A stretch of 20,207 nt of DNA from Jimgerdemannia flammicorona (GCA_003990745.1 RBNI01001966.1:1-20207); one strand, 5' to 3'; numbered from the stretch's first letter, positions 1 through 8,903 are shown. The notes: generated from the sequence alone by a model not told the origin. Numbers and translations: made by a program.

Positions 1-424
1 TAAAAAAGAGTTTTTTTTTTTTAAAAAAAAAAAAATTCTGAACTCTTTTTGACTGATGTGATAAGGCAAGGTGAGGCAAGATAAGATAAGACTTATTGAT
101 AGAGAGCTGGAATAGTAGGGTATATTGGAGAAAGTATACAATGAGATGAGATCTATATTTGAATTTAAGAAGCTGTGTTAATTTGTTAAATAAACAGCAA
201 TATCTTTTATTTATTTTTTTTCCTTATCTACCCTACAGACTGTTTATGATAATACAAAGAATTTTTTTAAAAAAAAACTCTGAACTCTTTTGTTTTCTTC
301 TTCTCTACTAACTGATATAACATGATAAGATGAGGTAAGGTGAGATAAGACAAGACAAGGCAAGGCCTATTGAGACAAATATATTAGAATTAAGTAGTAG
401 AGAGCTGAAATAGTAGGGTATAAA
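1..424. repeat. Decayed direct duplication of purine-rich AT-DNA
   Basis: Two related blocks follow one another. Each has a T-run/A-run, then 'ctgaactctttt', then a GATAAG/GGCAAG-rich purine stretch, then 'agagctg(g/a)aatagtagggtata'. Copy 1 runs from about 10 to 124 and copy 2 from about 263 to 422. Differences are mostly transitions. No coding potential was seen. The T/A run at 11-35 is itself a simple palindrome. The blocks could be ends of an old insertion, but no target-site duplication or conserved terminus was found. Confidence 0.5.
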
Positions 425-645
425 TTGGGAGCCATAGGTACATATGAGTAGAGCTCATTATCAGAAGAAATATGTCAAAAACTGGGTAAGAGAAGACAAA
501 TTGAAGCTGTATTGTTACTCTATTATTACCACCCTATGTATTACTTGAGATGCCAATTCTCACAGCTCTGATTTGTCTCCTCTTACTTAGTTTTTGATAT
601 ATTTCTCTGACAATAAGCTCCACTTCTATACCTGTAGCTCTCCAA
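425..645. repeat. Long imperfect palindrome (foldback)
   Basis: The left arm (about 425-515) and the reverse complement of the right arm (about 555-645) align over some 90 bases. Shared blocks include 'atcaaaaact' (left 'gtcaaaaact'), 'gtaagag(a/g)agacaaat' and 'gaagctgt'/'gagctgtg'. The loop is about 40 nt. Most mismatches are transitions, as expected if both arms decayed by C-to-T change. It could be a MITE-like foldback element, or an inverted duplication left by repair. No flanking target-site duplication was identified. Confidence 0.65.
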
Positions 646-790
646 CTATCACCCATCTAAGGTCAACTCACCATACTTACCCATCTTGACATATATGCAG
701 ATCACATGTACTATGCAGATTATATGTACTATGGATCTAGTCTAAGAGTAAAATAGTCATCTGCTAAGATCATTATTGAGTATTGGTAGA

Positions 791-852
791 ATGTAAATTT
801 ATATATATTATATAATAGATTCAGATTAAATGTAAATTTATATATATTATAT
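791..852. repeat. 23-bp direct repeat pair, AT-rich
   Basis: The same 23 bases (starting 'atgtaaatttata') occur at 791-813 and 830-852, separated by 16 bases. They lie just before a 14-bp minisatellite. No gene is visible around them. Confidence 0.7.
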
Positions 853-868
853 GATATTAAAGGATTTG

Positions 869-1000
869 GATTGAGTGATTCAGATTGAGTGATTTGAGAG
901 TAATTCAGATTGAGTAATTCAGATTGAGTATTTTGGATTGAGTAATTTGGATTGAGTAATTTAGATGAATCTAGATAAATCCAGATTGATCTAAATTGAT
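869..1000. repeat. 14-bp minisatellite, consensus GATTGAGTAATTYR
   Basis: Roughly eight to ten imperfect units follow head to tail, for example 'gattgagtgattca', 'gattgagtaattca' and 'gattgagtaatttg'. They fade rightwards into 'gataaatcca' and 'gattgatcta'. Units differ mainly by transitions and small length changes. No open frame spans it, and a coding role is unlikely. Confidence 0.8.
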
Positions 1001-1092
1001 CACAAGACCAATCTGAATTAATTCAAATTTATCACATAATGGATTGGATTTGAATCTCATCTAAATATATTTGATCCATTCAGAGCACTAGT

Positions 1093-2580
1093 TGTACTTG
1101 TAAGGATATAGTGAGAGAAAGACAATAGTGATAAGTTGCCTCTTTATTGGTATTGAATTAGTATCTTCTCTACTTTTTTATAGTTTCTGGTACCTTCAGT
1201 AGTATCTAAGGTATACCTATTTTAGTGTAGCACTTTTTTTCTTTTATCATCATCAATAAGATATTATCTTGATATCATCTTGATATATCTTGGACTATAT
1301 AGAGAGTTGGCTGATCTTGGATATTAAGTGCTTGTAATGGTTCTAGTTTCTAAATGAGGAAGTAACTAGTTCTGGTAGTTCTAAGTAGCTTGAAGAGATA
1401 CTTAAGGATTTAAGTATTCTCGAAGGATTTCTGGGAAAAAATATTCTGAGCTTTATTCATGAGAACAAAGAGAATATTTATACAAGATCTAAAAAAAGGA
1501 TCTGGAAGGATCTGAGAAATCAAAGGAAAATGCCAAGAGGAAAGTTCTCAGTAAAGATGACAAATGATGACAAATAAAGTTCTACAAGTTTCCAGGACAT
1601 TCAGTGACTAGTTAAATAAGTACTAGTGGATGCTCGGTACTAAGAGAGGATTTCTAAATATTCAAAAAGTACTGGAAGGTCATAGAATATTGAAGAAAGA
1701 TAAAGAAAAGAAGTAAACTATGCTAAAATGTTATAGTGCTAGTATAGGTTATCTGTAAGTTATTGATATCTATGATAGGGCTCTCTGAGTCTTAGTGAGC
1801 TTCCCAGCAAGTATAGTTCTAATATAAGTGACTGCTTTTTGGGGGAGTCAGGATGAGAGAGGAGATAGTTATTACAGATAAGTGGAAGGATGATTAGGGT
1901 GAACCAGTAGAGTGCTAGGCTAGAGATAGTTATTAGAGCTGGGGCAGATACTACATTGGTGAAGTCTTTTAATTGATGTAGGGTGATTAGATAGTAGATA
2001 TCACTCTTAGCTACTTTTAGTGATATATATATAAAGATAGGCCCCAGTCATTGAAGGTAGTTGGGGGGCCTGAGACTATCTAAATCAGGTATCTTAGCTA
2101 TACTTAACTGGAACTAAGAGCTAATATAGTAATATGATTGAAGCCTGCAGGCTTGGGTAGTGGGGTATTGGAGATCTCCTCTTATCTTATATATAAGTTC
2201 TCTACTCACTTCATTTATAAAAGCTAGGCTCTACCTACTGTTCTGTACTTTGAAGAGAGTTTTTCTTTATCTATTATTCTACTTAGGATGATAGAGACTA
2301 TACTGTTTGACTCAGGCATAGTCTTGTACATATGTTGAAGTTTTGGATATATACTTTTAGTCATTAGTATATAGTTATTTTCTCTCTGATAATAGGAAGA
2401 GTATGGTGTGCAGAATGAGGAACAAGCTACTTTAGGCCCTACTGCATCTGGTATTATCGAGCTGCTGAATAATAGCTAGCCTAGATTAATGAGAATATAC
2501 TACTCAGTGGATGATAAGAGAGAGTTTTAGCCTATATAGTCTAGATTTTCTTCTAATAAAAATCTGCAGGACATTGAGTC

Positions 2581-2616
<36 letters not shown>
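1093..2616 (+). pseudogene. Retrocopy A: decayed polyadenylated copy of an unidentified mRNA
   Basis: This stretch aligns along its length with the minus strand of 7706-8903 (copy B). Shared blocks include 'gataagttgcc', 'gggctctctg', 'gtgactgctttt' and 'gtgtgcagaatgagg'. Both copies end with a TAG stop (here 2477-2479), an AATAAA signal (here 2555-2560), 'aatctgcaggacattgagtct' and a poly(A) run (here 2585-2616, 32 nt). AATAAA some 20 bases before poly(A) is the signature of a reverse-transcribed mRNA. Copy A is far more AT-rich than copy B, and no long frame survives. A 403-bp solo LTR interrupts it at 1333-1735. The 5' limit is where similarity fades; no target-site duplication was found. 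What the parent gene does is unknown. Confidence 0.75.
1333..1735 (+). mobile_element. Solo LTR (403 bp) with 5-bp target-site duplication GTGCT
   Basis: The insert begins TGTAATGG and ends TGTTATA, that is TGTAA...TTACA with one C-to-T change, as expected of LTR ends. It is bounded by GTGCT at 1328-1332 and 1736-1740. Copy B of the host retrocopy shows the empty site: its minus strand reads AAGTGCT followed directly by TAGTGTAGG. A TATA-like 'atatttataca' lies inside, near 1476. The strand given is only a guess from that motif. No internal retroelement sequence is present, so it is most simply a solo LTR left by LTR-LTR recombination. Its sequence does not obviously match the LTR at 18260-18602. 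Confidence 0.8.
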
Positions 2617-2621
<5 letters not shown>

Positions 2622-3071
2622 TAAGCAAGCAAGCTAGCCAACAAGTGAGTTTCAAATATGGCACCAATAAGTAAGCCAGCCAATAAGTGCCATAAGTACA
2701 ATAAGTAGCCAAATATGTATTTATTCTATCAGTCATATGACCTGACCTGATTATATCATTTATTTGGCTAATAATAGTCAATTGTTCAAAATATTTTCCT
2801 AAGTATTTTCTGATTACTATAAATTCTTATTTTTATTTTTTTGATTTTCTTATTAAATTTTGAAGGTTCTATCATCATCTTAGCTATTATCTTAAATATT
2901 ATTAACTATTACAAATATACTTCATTATTCAGAATGATCAGATATATATATATATAATTATATTATACTTAGAGATATTAGAAATCTGGTTATTGATATA
3001 TTTATTTGGTATTTTAAGATCAAACTATATATATTTTAAATTTCAAGTTGCTAGCTTATTGGAATACCAGA
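2617..3071. other. AT-rich intergenic DNA, no gene seen
   Basis: Just after the poly(A) of copy A there are scattered 'aataagt' and 'gccagcc/gctagcc' words (2620-2710). A pure AT-rich stretch with (AT)n at 2941-2956 follows. No conserved reading frame was found on either strand. Part of it should be the 3' flank of the hAT remnant on the minus strand. Confidence 0.5.
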
Positions 3072-3860
3072 CTATTTGACTATATGTATCTTTAAATATA
3101 TATATTTACAAATTGTTTCAGGGTCTAAAGCCTCTCTTTTGAATATTACAAGATCTGTACTACTTGAAAAAACCTGCTCAATCAGAGTACTTATTGCTGA
3201 GATAGCTAAATAGTCATGTGCCATTTTTACTAGATTTCAGAAATCTTAGCTAAAGCTCTAATATTCCCAATAAATTGAATAAATTAATTAGAAAAACTCA
3301 ACTCAGTGTTTCAAAATATATAGACCAAATTTGAATATAAAAACTCAACTCACTTATCATTAAGATAATATATCAACTCTTGATTAAAATTTAATAATTT
3401 CACTTTTTAAATAAGTATCCATCTCTTGCTTAGGATTTGTTTTCAGTTTTTGTCTTTTGTTATTATAGAATATATGTTGATCTAGTTCAGTAATGATATC
3501 ATCTACTTTAATTACAGTATTGATATTGGAACTTATATGATAAACTGATCTAGATAGAGGGACATAGTTTTTGTTATCAATTATATAAAGTATATTTTCA
3601 GCCTTTTAAATCTAAATATCTTTCCAACTGTAAGATGAATATTATCCTAGTTTAATTCTGTGATCAAGAACTGGTTTTTATTCCTTATCAGTATCATTAA
3701 ATAATATATCTTCAACTTATCAATAGCTGCTATTATTATCTGGTAAATAATATCTAGTGACTCTCCTATCTTTGGTATTCAAATATCTTTATCATTCTCC
3801 AACATATTCAATAGAAAGTTGTAAATTGAAATAGTCACTATAACAGTAATCTCAGAATAG
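3072..3860 (-). pseudogene. hAT-superfamily transposase, C-terminal remnant
   Basis: Read on the minus strand, several hAT landmarks appear in order, in different frames. First comes an 'IYNFLLNMLE' block (about 3838-3790), matching the hAT 'P-x-YN-x-L-x-x-HLE' region. Then come 'AAIDKLKIYY' and 'VLDHRIKLG', matching 'LDPRxKL', and 'EMDTYLKSE', matching the 'ELDxYLxxE' motif. Last is the dimerisation domain, 'KMAHDYLAISAIS' then 'EQVFSS', 'LVIFKR', 'LDPETI' and a TAG stop (3072-3074). Family copies normally have SER-x-FS where this one has IEQVFS, consistent with CGR to CAR. hAT transposases are nuclear cut-and-paste enzymes, and this domain mediates multimerisation. The N-terminal BED finger and catalytic core are missing; the remnant ends near the start of an unrelated plus-strand gene. 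It has several frameshifts and stops and is certainly non-functional. Confidence 0.85.
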
Positions 3861-3956
3861 TGACATTATTATAAGAGATAGTCTTTCCTTATAAGCCACC
3901 AGATCAGAGTATAAGAAGATCATATAGTATGACTCACCCAGACTACAAGATGAGTA

Positions 3957-4951
3957 ATGATGACCAACTATGAGTCACTATGACCATAAGATAGACATCT
4001 CAAGAAATATAAAAAAAGGACCAAGGAACCACAGTAGTAACAACTTAAATAAGACTTATAAAATTCCAAAATAGTTCAAAGACTCACTATAAACAAAATA
4101 TCTACTATCTGCTAAACCTCAAAGTCCAGGAACTACTAAGACTTCTCAGTTCAAGAAAGAATGTTCCAAGATATCAAGAGAGCCATAAGGACCCATACTA
4201 GAAGGACTTCTAGCCTCAATCTGGATATTGGTGACCCTTACTACTTTATTCTCTACCACCATGAAATGGAAATAAGGATTACTATCACTACTGAATATCT
4301 CTGGATATAGCGGGAATATGAAATAAGAAACCTCCTCTGCTGGGAATTCTCTCAGATCAGCCCCTAAGAGATATAAGACACTATCTCTATGGATATATAC
4401 AAATTGAAGATAGCCAAAAAGATCTATCAGATCTTCAGGCATATATCTTGGTCAATTTCCAACTTGAAGTATATCAGAGTCTCAGACTTCAAAGAATTAT
4501 CAGCCTGCTGCATAGATGTACTGGAGACCATAGTGGCCACAGAAGCCCAATTCACCATTACTCTCAAAAGTAATAAGATAGACAAGTTCTGGAATTCCAT
4601 TCTTCAGAAAAATCCAGATCAATTCCTATAAGAATTAATCTCAGTATTCCAAGGTCCCAGTATCCAGGTTAGACCCCTCAAGATCTTACCTTTATCCCCT
4701 ACTTTATAGAGGAGAACCTTATAGATTGGAGAGTCTCTAATCTCCTTGCTCTCCTCTCTGCCACTACTAAATGTGATGATGTCATCCTACTAATTGACAT
4801 GTATGACATATATGAAATGTGTAACATAGGCAAAACATATAAAATGGATGAAATGTTCACTGATCTTATTTTCTTTGAGGATATCCTGACCTTTAGCCTT
4901 AATGATAGTGATAAAGATGAAGTCTTCAGAATTCTAAATATTCTGCTCTAA
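3957..4951 (+). pseudogene. Unidentified protein-coding gene with many TAA/TAG codons
   Basis: I do not recognise this protein. One plus-strand frame, starting at tandem ATGs (3957 and 3960), shows clearly protein-like sequence to about 4672. There is a basic, Gln-rich N-terminus ('KKYKKRTKEPQ'), then blocks such as 'ERMFQDIKRAIRTHTRR', 'DPYYFILYHHEMEIRITI', 'FRHISWSISNLKYIRVSDF' and 'IDKFWNSILQKNPDQFL'. It continues after one frameshift near 4670-4690 as 'DLTFIPYFIEENLIDW' to an acidic end and TAA at 4949-4951. About a dozen in-frame stops interrupt it. All but one are TAA or TAG, mostly where Gln fits (before 'REYE', 'EI', 'DTI', 'ELI'), while all five visible Trp codons are intact. Total would be about 330 residues. 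No transmembrane segment or known motif was seen. It lies next to the truncated hAT remnant, so it may belong to another transposon. Confidence 0.6.
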
Positions 4952-4968
4952 GTTCTTTGTATAACTGT

Positions 4969-5072
4969 TGAAATTATTCTGGCATTCTGATCTTGTGTAA
5001 CTATCAGAAATTATTCCAGTATTCTGATTTTGTATAATAAAAATTATTCTTGCATTCTGATCTTATATAACC
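4969..5072. repeat. Three tandem units of about 32-38 bp
   Basis: Units at 4969-5006, 5007-5040 and 5041-5072 share 'aaattattc-(t/c)-(t/a)g-x-attctgat-(c/t)-tt-x-tataa'. They start just after the stop of the unidentified gene and so would fall in its 3' untranslated region. No further copies are evident downstream. Confidence 0.7.
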
Positions 5073-5196
5073 AATTATACAGATACTCAAATTTATACTT
5101 ACAATATGAAGTTTTCTATATTCAAGTATCTTATTTATTTGGTTATTGAAATTTATATTTAGTTTTATAACTTAGCAACTATTGAATTATATTTTG

Positions 5197-5229
5197 TATA
5201 AATACTCCTCTCATTTCTTTTGAAATAAA
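5197..5229 (+). promoter_or_regulatory. TATA-like box with nearby AATAAA; possible LTR or promoter remnant
   Basis: TATAAATA lies at 5197-5204 and AATAAA at 5224-5229, inside an otherwise non-coding stretch (5073-5540). A compact TATA-then-AATAAA arrangement resembles an LTR R-region, and the LTR at 18260-18602 has a comparable TATAAATA/AATAAA pair. No TG...CA ends or target-site duplication were found, so the LTR reading is weak. In an AT-rich background both motifs could be chance. The rest of 5073-5540 shows nothing I can name. Confidence 0.25.
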
Positions 5230-5540
5230 GTCAGTAGTCAAGTATTGAAAACACTCAAGTATTAGAGCACTCAACTACTCAAGAAGTATAGAAGTTCCAG
5301 TCCTCTACTCAATTTCAAGCAAGTGAATCTAAGAGATAACAGAATAGTTTAAAGATAAGAAGTTTGAAGACTATAAGATCTTGGAAAGGTACTCCAATAG
5401 AACTTGTTTATAAGAAACTTATAGTTGGTCTAAGAGATACATCTTGAAGAGAATCTGATATACTTGGAGAACTTAGTGCCCACTATATAGCACTATATAA
5501 ATTATTATATATTTATACTTAGTTATAAGTAGTGTATCAC

Positions 5541-5790
5541 AACCTAAGCCAATCTGTGTATATATTTAACTCAACCTAGAATTATATGTTACCCATCTTT
5601 AACCCAATCTAGAAATGTATCATCTATCTTTAACCTGACCCAGAAATATACATTACCCATCTTTAATCTGATCTGGAATTAAATATCATACATCTTTGGA
5701 AATATATGTCACTCATCTTTAACCCAACCTAAGAAATATATGTAACCCAACCTAAAATATATATATAATCTGACCCTGACCTATCGTTAA
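5541..5790. repeat. Minisatellite, unit about 31-33 bp (AACCYAAYCTAGAAATATATGT...)
   Basis: About seven degenerate units run head to tail, each built as 'aaccyaaycta-gaaatatatgt-tacccatcttt'. Unit lengths vary because some lack internal parts. No open frame spans the array on either strand. It lies between the possible promoter region and the 3' end of the minus-strand gene at 5935-6811. C/T and A/G differences dominate between units. Confidence 0.8.
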
Positions 5791-5934
5791 TCTACCTTTA
5801 AGCTATAAGGTATCAAAAAAAAAAATATTGCACATCTAAAATATATATTTAGAATAAACAAACAGAAATATAATTAGGAATCAGAAATTAAAATGAAATT
5901 AGGAAAATAAAGAACTTACTAATATAAATAGATC

Positions 5935-6811
5935 TTACTCTTCATCACTATAAATCAACTGATCCTCCTTCTCTTCATTACTATAAACCAACTGATCCTC
6001 CTCCTTCTCATATTCTGAACCATCTTTCTTTATATATTCTACCACTTTCCTCTATATCCTCCTCCTCCATATCCTCCTCTATACTGATCTCCTCCACACC
6101 AACCTCCATTTTATCTTCTGCACTGATCTTCCCATATTCCTCTATACTGACCTCTCCTATACTGACCTCTCTATATTCCTCTGTACTGACCTCTCCCATG
6201 CTGACCTCTCCTGCACTAACCTCCCCTGCACTGACCTCCCCCATGCTGATCTCCTCTATACTGACCTCTCCACTGATCTCTCTACTAGTACTTATCTCTT
6301 CACTAGTATCAACCTCTCCTATCTCTCTATCTCCTCCACTGCTACCCCTCTCAACAAAATGCACAAGCCTGCTATCCATCAGTTATATATAAAGTATTTT
6401 GTCATTCTTTATTAGTACTTGTTCAAATATGGCCAGCAGTTTTTTATATTCATCCATGACAATAATTTCATTTGAACAACCTTACTTGTTCTATGCTTTG
6501 GCATTTACCTTGAAGCTGATATAGTATAATGAATGTTCCACAATTTTCATATAGTTTTCTATCACTCTTATGACTTTTTGTCTCAGTTGGTCATCATGTA
6601 CTTTCTTAATACATTTATTGGCTATAGCAAAAGCACATCTAATTTCCAATTTGTAAGGTCTTTTTTCTGTGAGGTTTGAGGCCTCTAGGAAATTGGTTTG
6701 ACAATACTTCCAGATAGTGCTTAGGCAAACTTGATGGCAAAAATGGTAATTGTAGTAAGATTTACACTCTGGCCCAAGCTTAGAAGCTGGAAGATATGTA
6801 TATTTCGAATA
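5935..6811 (-). pseudogene. Unidentified Cys-containing protein with acidic repeat tail
   Basis: I do not recognise the family. Minus-strand translation from about 6811 gives a Cys-rich block with spacing C-x8-C-x3-C-x7-C (about 6768-6705), then a helical, charged region ('RPYKLEIRCAFAIANKCIKK', 'MDEYKKLLAIFEQVLI'). This leads into an acidic tail coded by a 15-bp minisatellite (pentapeptides GEVSA, GEVSM, EEISM). The last part, after a one-base frameshift near 6030, contains two similar ~11-residue units, 'EKEEDQLVYSNE' and 'EKEDQLIYSDE', and ends at TAA 5935-5937. Three in-frame stops (TAG, TAA, TAA at about 6485-6365) sit where Gln would fit. Upstream on the minus strand, a T-rich tract, 'ttctaat' and CAG at 6789-6787 look like a 3' splice site, so an earlier exon may be missing. 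The Cys block might bind zinc; that is inference. Confidence 0.55.
6080..6290 (-). repeat. Coding 15-bp minisatellite (acidic pentapeptide repeat)
   Basis: On the plus strand the unit is 'ctgacctcyccyrya', repeated about ten times or more with substitutions. It is in phase with the minus-strand frame of the Cys-containing gene and adds GEVSx/EEISx pentapeptides. The 15-bp period keeps the frame whatever the copy number. The most regular part is 6180-6260. Confidence 0.8.
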
Positions 6812-6939
6812 TTATTAGAAAAAAAATTCAGACATTGATTTAAAAAGAAAAAAAAAAAAAAAACTAACTTTTTTGAGCTGTATTATTAAGATCTAGTGGG
6901 AGACCTTATGTTTGTAGACTGGCAGTGAGCTGGCGGTCA

Positions 6940-7045
6940 AGCTAGAGATCAAAGAGCTGAGAGTCAGCAAGCTGGAAGTTGGCAAGCTCAGCAACCTGGG
7001 TATTGGCAAGCTTGGCAGGCTGAGTATTAGCAAGCTAGATATCTT
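6940..7045. repeat. Minisatellite of about 21 bp around CAAGCTTGG
   Basis: Four to five imperfect units are visible, such as 'gctgagagtcagcaagctgg', 'ttggcaagctcagcaacctgg', 'gtattggcaagcttggcagg' and 'tgagtattagcaagctagat'. The minus strand gives a Leu/Ser-rich frame with no recognisable domain, so I do not call a gene. The word 'agagtcagcaagctgg' (6960-6975) recurs in inverted orientation at 9518-9533, within a similar C-rich repeat. Confidence 0.7.
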
Positions 7046-7269
7046 TAGGGTATCAAGCTTTGGGATGGTGAGCTGAAGTATGTTGAGCTTATAGGGGGCC
7101 AAGTAAATACTTATTGGCCAGGCTGTCATACATATCCACATATTCTCAATATAGTGGTAAATTAAGTGAGATAAAGTGAAGAACAAGGTAAAGTAAAGGA
7201 TAAGATAAAAAGAATGAGAGGTAAAAGTAAGCTTTCAATATCTTAAATATTCAAAAGCTATAATATCTT

Positions 7270-7343
7270 TCAGAAGCTCTTTCAGAATCTCTTCAAAATC
7301 TCTTTTAGAATCTCTTTGAAATCTCTTTTGAAATCTCTTTCTA
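7270..7343. repeat. 12-bp minisatellite, consensus AATCTCTTTYGA
   Basis: Six or so units follow one another: 'cagaatctcttc', 'aaaatctctttt', 'agaatctctttg', 'aaatctcttttg', 'aaatctctttct'. On the minus strand they would give a KRFQ-type four-residue repeat in an 83-codon frame, which has no other sign of being a gene. Confidence 0.75.
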
Positions 7344-7509
7344 AATTGTATGTTATTTGTAATCTGAGGAATAAGGGTGAGGAAGGTAGAGGAATATGTG
7401 AGGATTATGCAAGAAAAGTGGAACATAAGAGGAGTGGAATATAGTAAGGAAAGCTCCAGATTGTAAGTATAAATAAGTGTAAGCATAAGCTTTGCTCTAC
7501 TTAGCTAAT

Positions 7510-7533
7510 AGCTGATATCACATGATATCAGCT
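7510..7533. repeat. 24-bp palindrome AGCTGATATCA-CA-TGATATCAGCT
   Basis: It has two perfect 11-bp arms around a 2-bp spacer, inside unit 1 of the tandem duplication. The corresponding site in unit 2 (near 9090-9115) is degenerate. It may be a protein-binding site or a cruciform-prone spot; function is unknown. Confidence 0.85.
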
Positions 7534-7690
7534 TATATATATGTCATATCAACTTATCAGACTGAGCTTGTCTAGGCTTGTAAGCACAAGGCTTGCAAAT
7601 ACAAGGCTTGCAAAGCCTGGCTTATGCAAATATCACTCAAATATCACTTAAAAATCTTGCTTTAATCTTACTTGCAAATCTTGCTTGAAC

Positions 7691-7705
7691 CTCATTGCAA
7701 ATCTC
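7691..7705. repeat. Left target-site duplication of retrocopy B (15 bp)
   Basis: CTCATTGCAAATCTC here is repeated perfectly at 8904-8918. The two copies bracket the poly(T) start and the 5' end of the minus-strand insertion. The length and the poly(A) next to one copy are typical of target-primed reverse transcription by LINE machinery. Confidence 0.95.
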
Positions 7706-8903
7706 TTTTTTTTTTTTTTTTTTTTTTTTAATAGACTCAATGTCCTGCAGATTTTTATTGGAAGAGAACCTAAACTATATAGGCCAAAACCCTCCCTTAC
7801 CACCCATCAAGCACTGCCCCCCCATTAACCTAGACTAGCTATTGTCCAGCAGCTTGACCATGCCAGGCACAGCAGGACCTATGTTGGCCCACACCTCATT
7901 CTGCACACTATGCTCTCTCTATCACCAGGGGAAATGTAGCCATATACCAATGACTGAAAGTGTATGCCCAAGAACCCAACATATATACAAGGCTATGCCT
8001 AAGCCAAATAGAATAGCCCCTGCCACTCCAAGAAGAATGACAGGCAAAGAAAAACCCTCATCAAAACACAATATAGTGGGTAGGGCCTGGTTCTCCCAGT
8101 TGAGATGAGTAAAGAACTTATATATGAGGTAGGAGGCGACCCCTAATACCCCACTACTCAAGCCTGCAGACCTTGATCATATTGCTATATCAGCTCCTGG
8201 TTCCAGTTGAGTGCAGCCAAGATGTCTGAAATAGGTAGCCTCAGGCCCCCCAACCCTCTCTGATGACCAGGGCCCAATCTGCTGAATTGCCAAAAGAAGT
8301 CAAGAGTGACACCTATTACCTGACTGCACCACACCAATTAAAAGGCCCCACTGAAGCAGTACCTGCCTCAGCCCTGATAACTGCCCCCAGCCTGGTACCC
8401 CACTGGTTCACTGTTATTGCCCTTCCTCCTATCTATGATAGCCATCTCCTCTCCCATCTCAACAATACCTGAAAAGCAGTCACCTATGCCAGAACCATGC
8501 TCACCAGAAAGCTTGCCAAAGCCAGAGAGCCCCACAACAGACATCAAGGACTTGTAGTAACCTACACTAAGCACTTGATGCCCAAGGTTGGCTGACTCCC
8601 TATGTAGTCTGAGATATACTGAGACAGCACCTTATTGGTGATAGCAAAAGAAAGAAGGTACTGCACCAAAATAAATGCACTCCAGACATAGCTGAAGGCA
8701 CTAGAAACTGTAAAAAAGTGGAGAAGACACTGATCTGATACTGATAAAGGGGCAACTTATCATCATTGCCTCCCTCCCACTGCCCTGCAACAGGTATAGC
8801 AAACCAACCCAAGGTAGACGGGGTAATAATTGTGGAAAGTAGACTCAGAAGGTTGCCTACCAAACCATTGTGACCAGTAAGATAGCAGAGAAAGTGATGC
8901 CTG
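7706..8903 (-). pseudogene. Retrocopy B: polyadenylated copy of a membrane-protein-like mRNA
   Basis: On the minus strand the insert ends with AATAAA (7759-7754), 22 bases, then poly(A) (plus-strand T-run 7706-7729). It is flanked by a perfect 15-bp target-site duplication (7691-7705 and 8904-8918). The coding sense is recognisable but broken by frameshifts and stops. The C-terminal frame contains 'VASYLIYKFFTHLNWENQ', a hydrophobic segment 'LPVILLGVAGAILFGLGIAL', a second one ('YICWVLGHTLSVIGIWLHF'), then 'VQNEVWANIGPAVPGMVKLL' and TAG at 7837-7835. The upstream frames also contain hydrophobic stretches, suggesting a multi-pass membrane protein. I cannot name the family. The 5' end is probably truncated. 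It is the same family as 1093-2616 but much less AT-shifted, so it is younger or less mutated. Confidence 0.75.

Noticed and set aside
869..1000. Possible CRISPR array
   Set aside because: Units are directly adjacent 14-mers with no unique spacers; this is a eukaryotic minisatellite.
2504..2781. Minus-strand frames with Phe runs across 2585-2616
   Set aside because: The Phe run is the complement of the poly(A) tail of retrocopy A; nothing around it is conserved.
4146..4442. 98-codon minus-strand frame
   Set aside because: It is antisense to the plus-strand unidentified gene, whose frame extends coherently on both sides. No conserved motif was seen in the minus frame.
3957..4951. Firm claim of UAA/UAG reassignment to Gln
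   Set aside because: TGA and Trp-to-stop changes, frameshifts and lost catalytic residues in neighbouring elements show true mutational decay; kept only as a testable alternative.
5800..5826. A-run as a retroposon tail
   Set aside because: Eleven A residues with no AATAAA at the right distance, no target-site duplication and no recognisable body.
6838..6862. A-run as a retroposon tail
   Set aside because: No AATAAA or conserved 3' end precedes it; it is better read as the pyrimidine tract of a 3' splice site for the minus-strand gene.
7842..8472. Plus-strand frames over retrocopy B
   Set aside because: They lie antisense to the retrocopy, whose sense is fixed by AATAAA and poly(A) on the minus strand.
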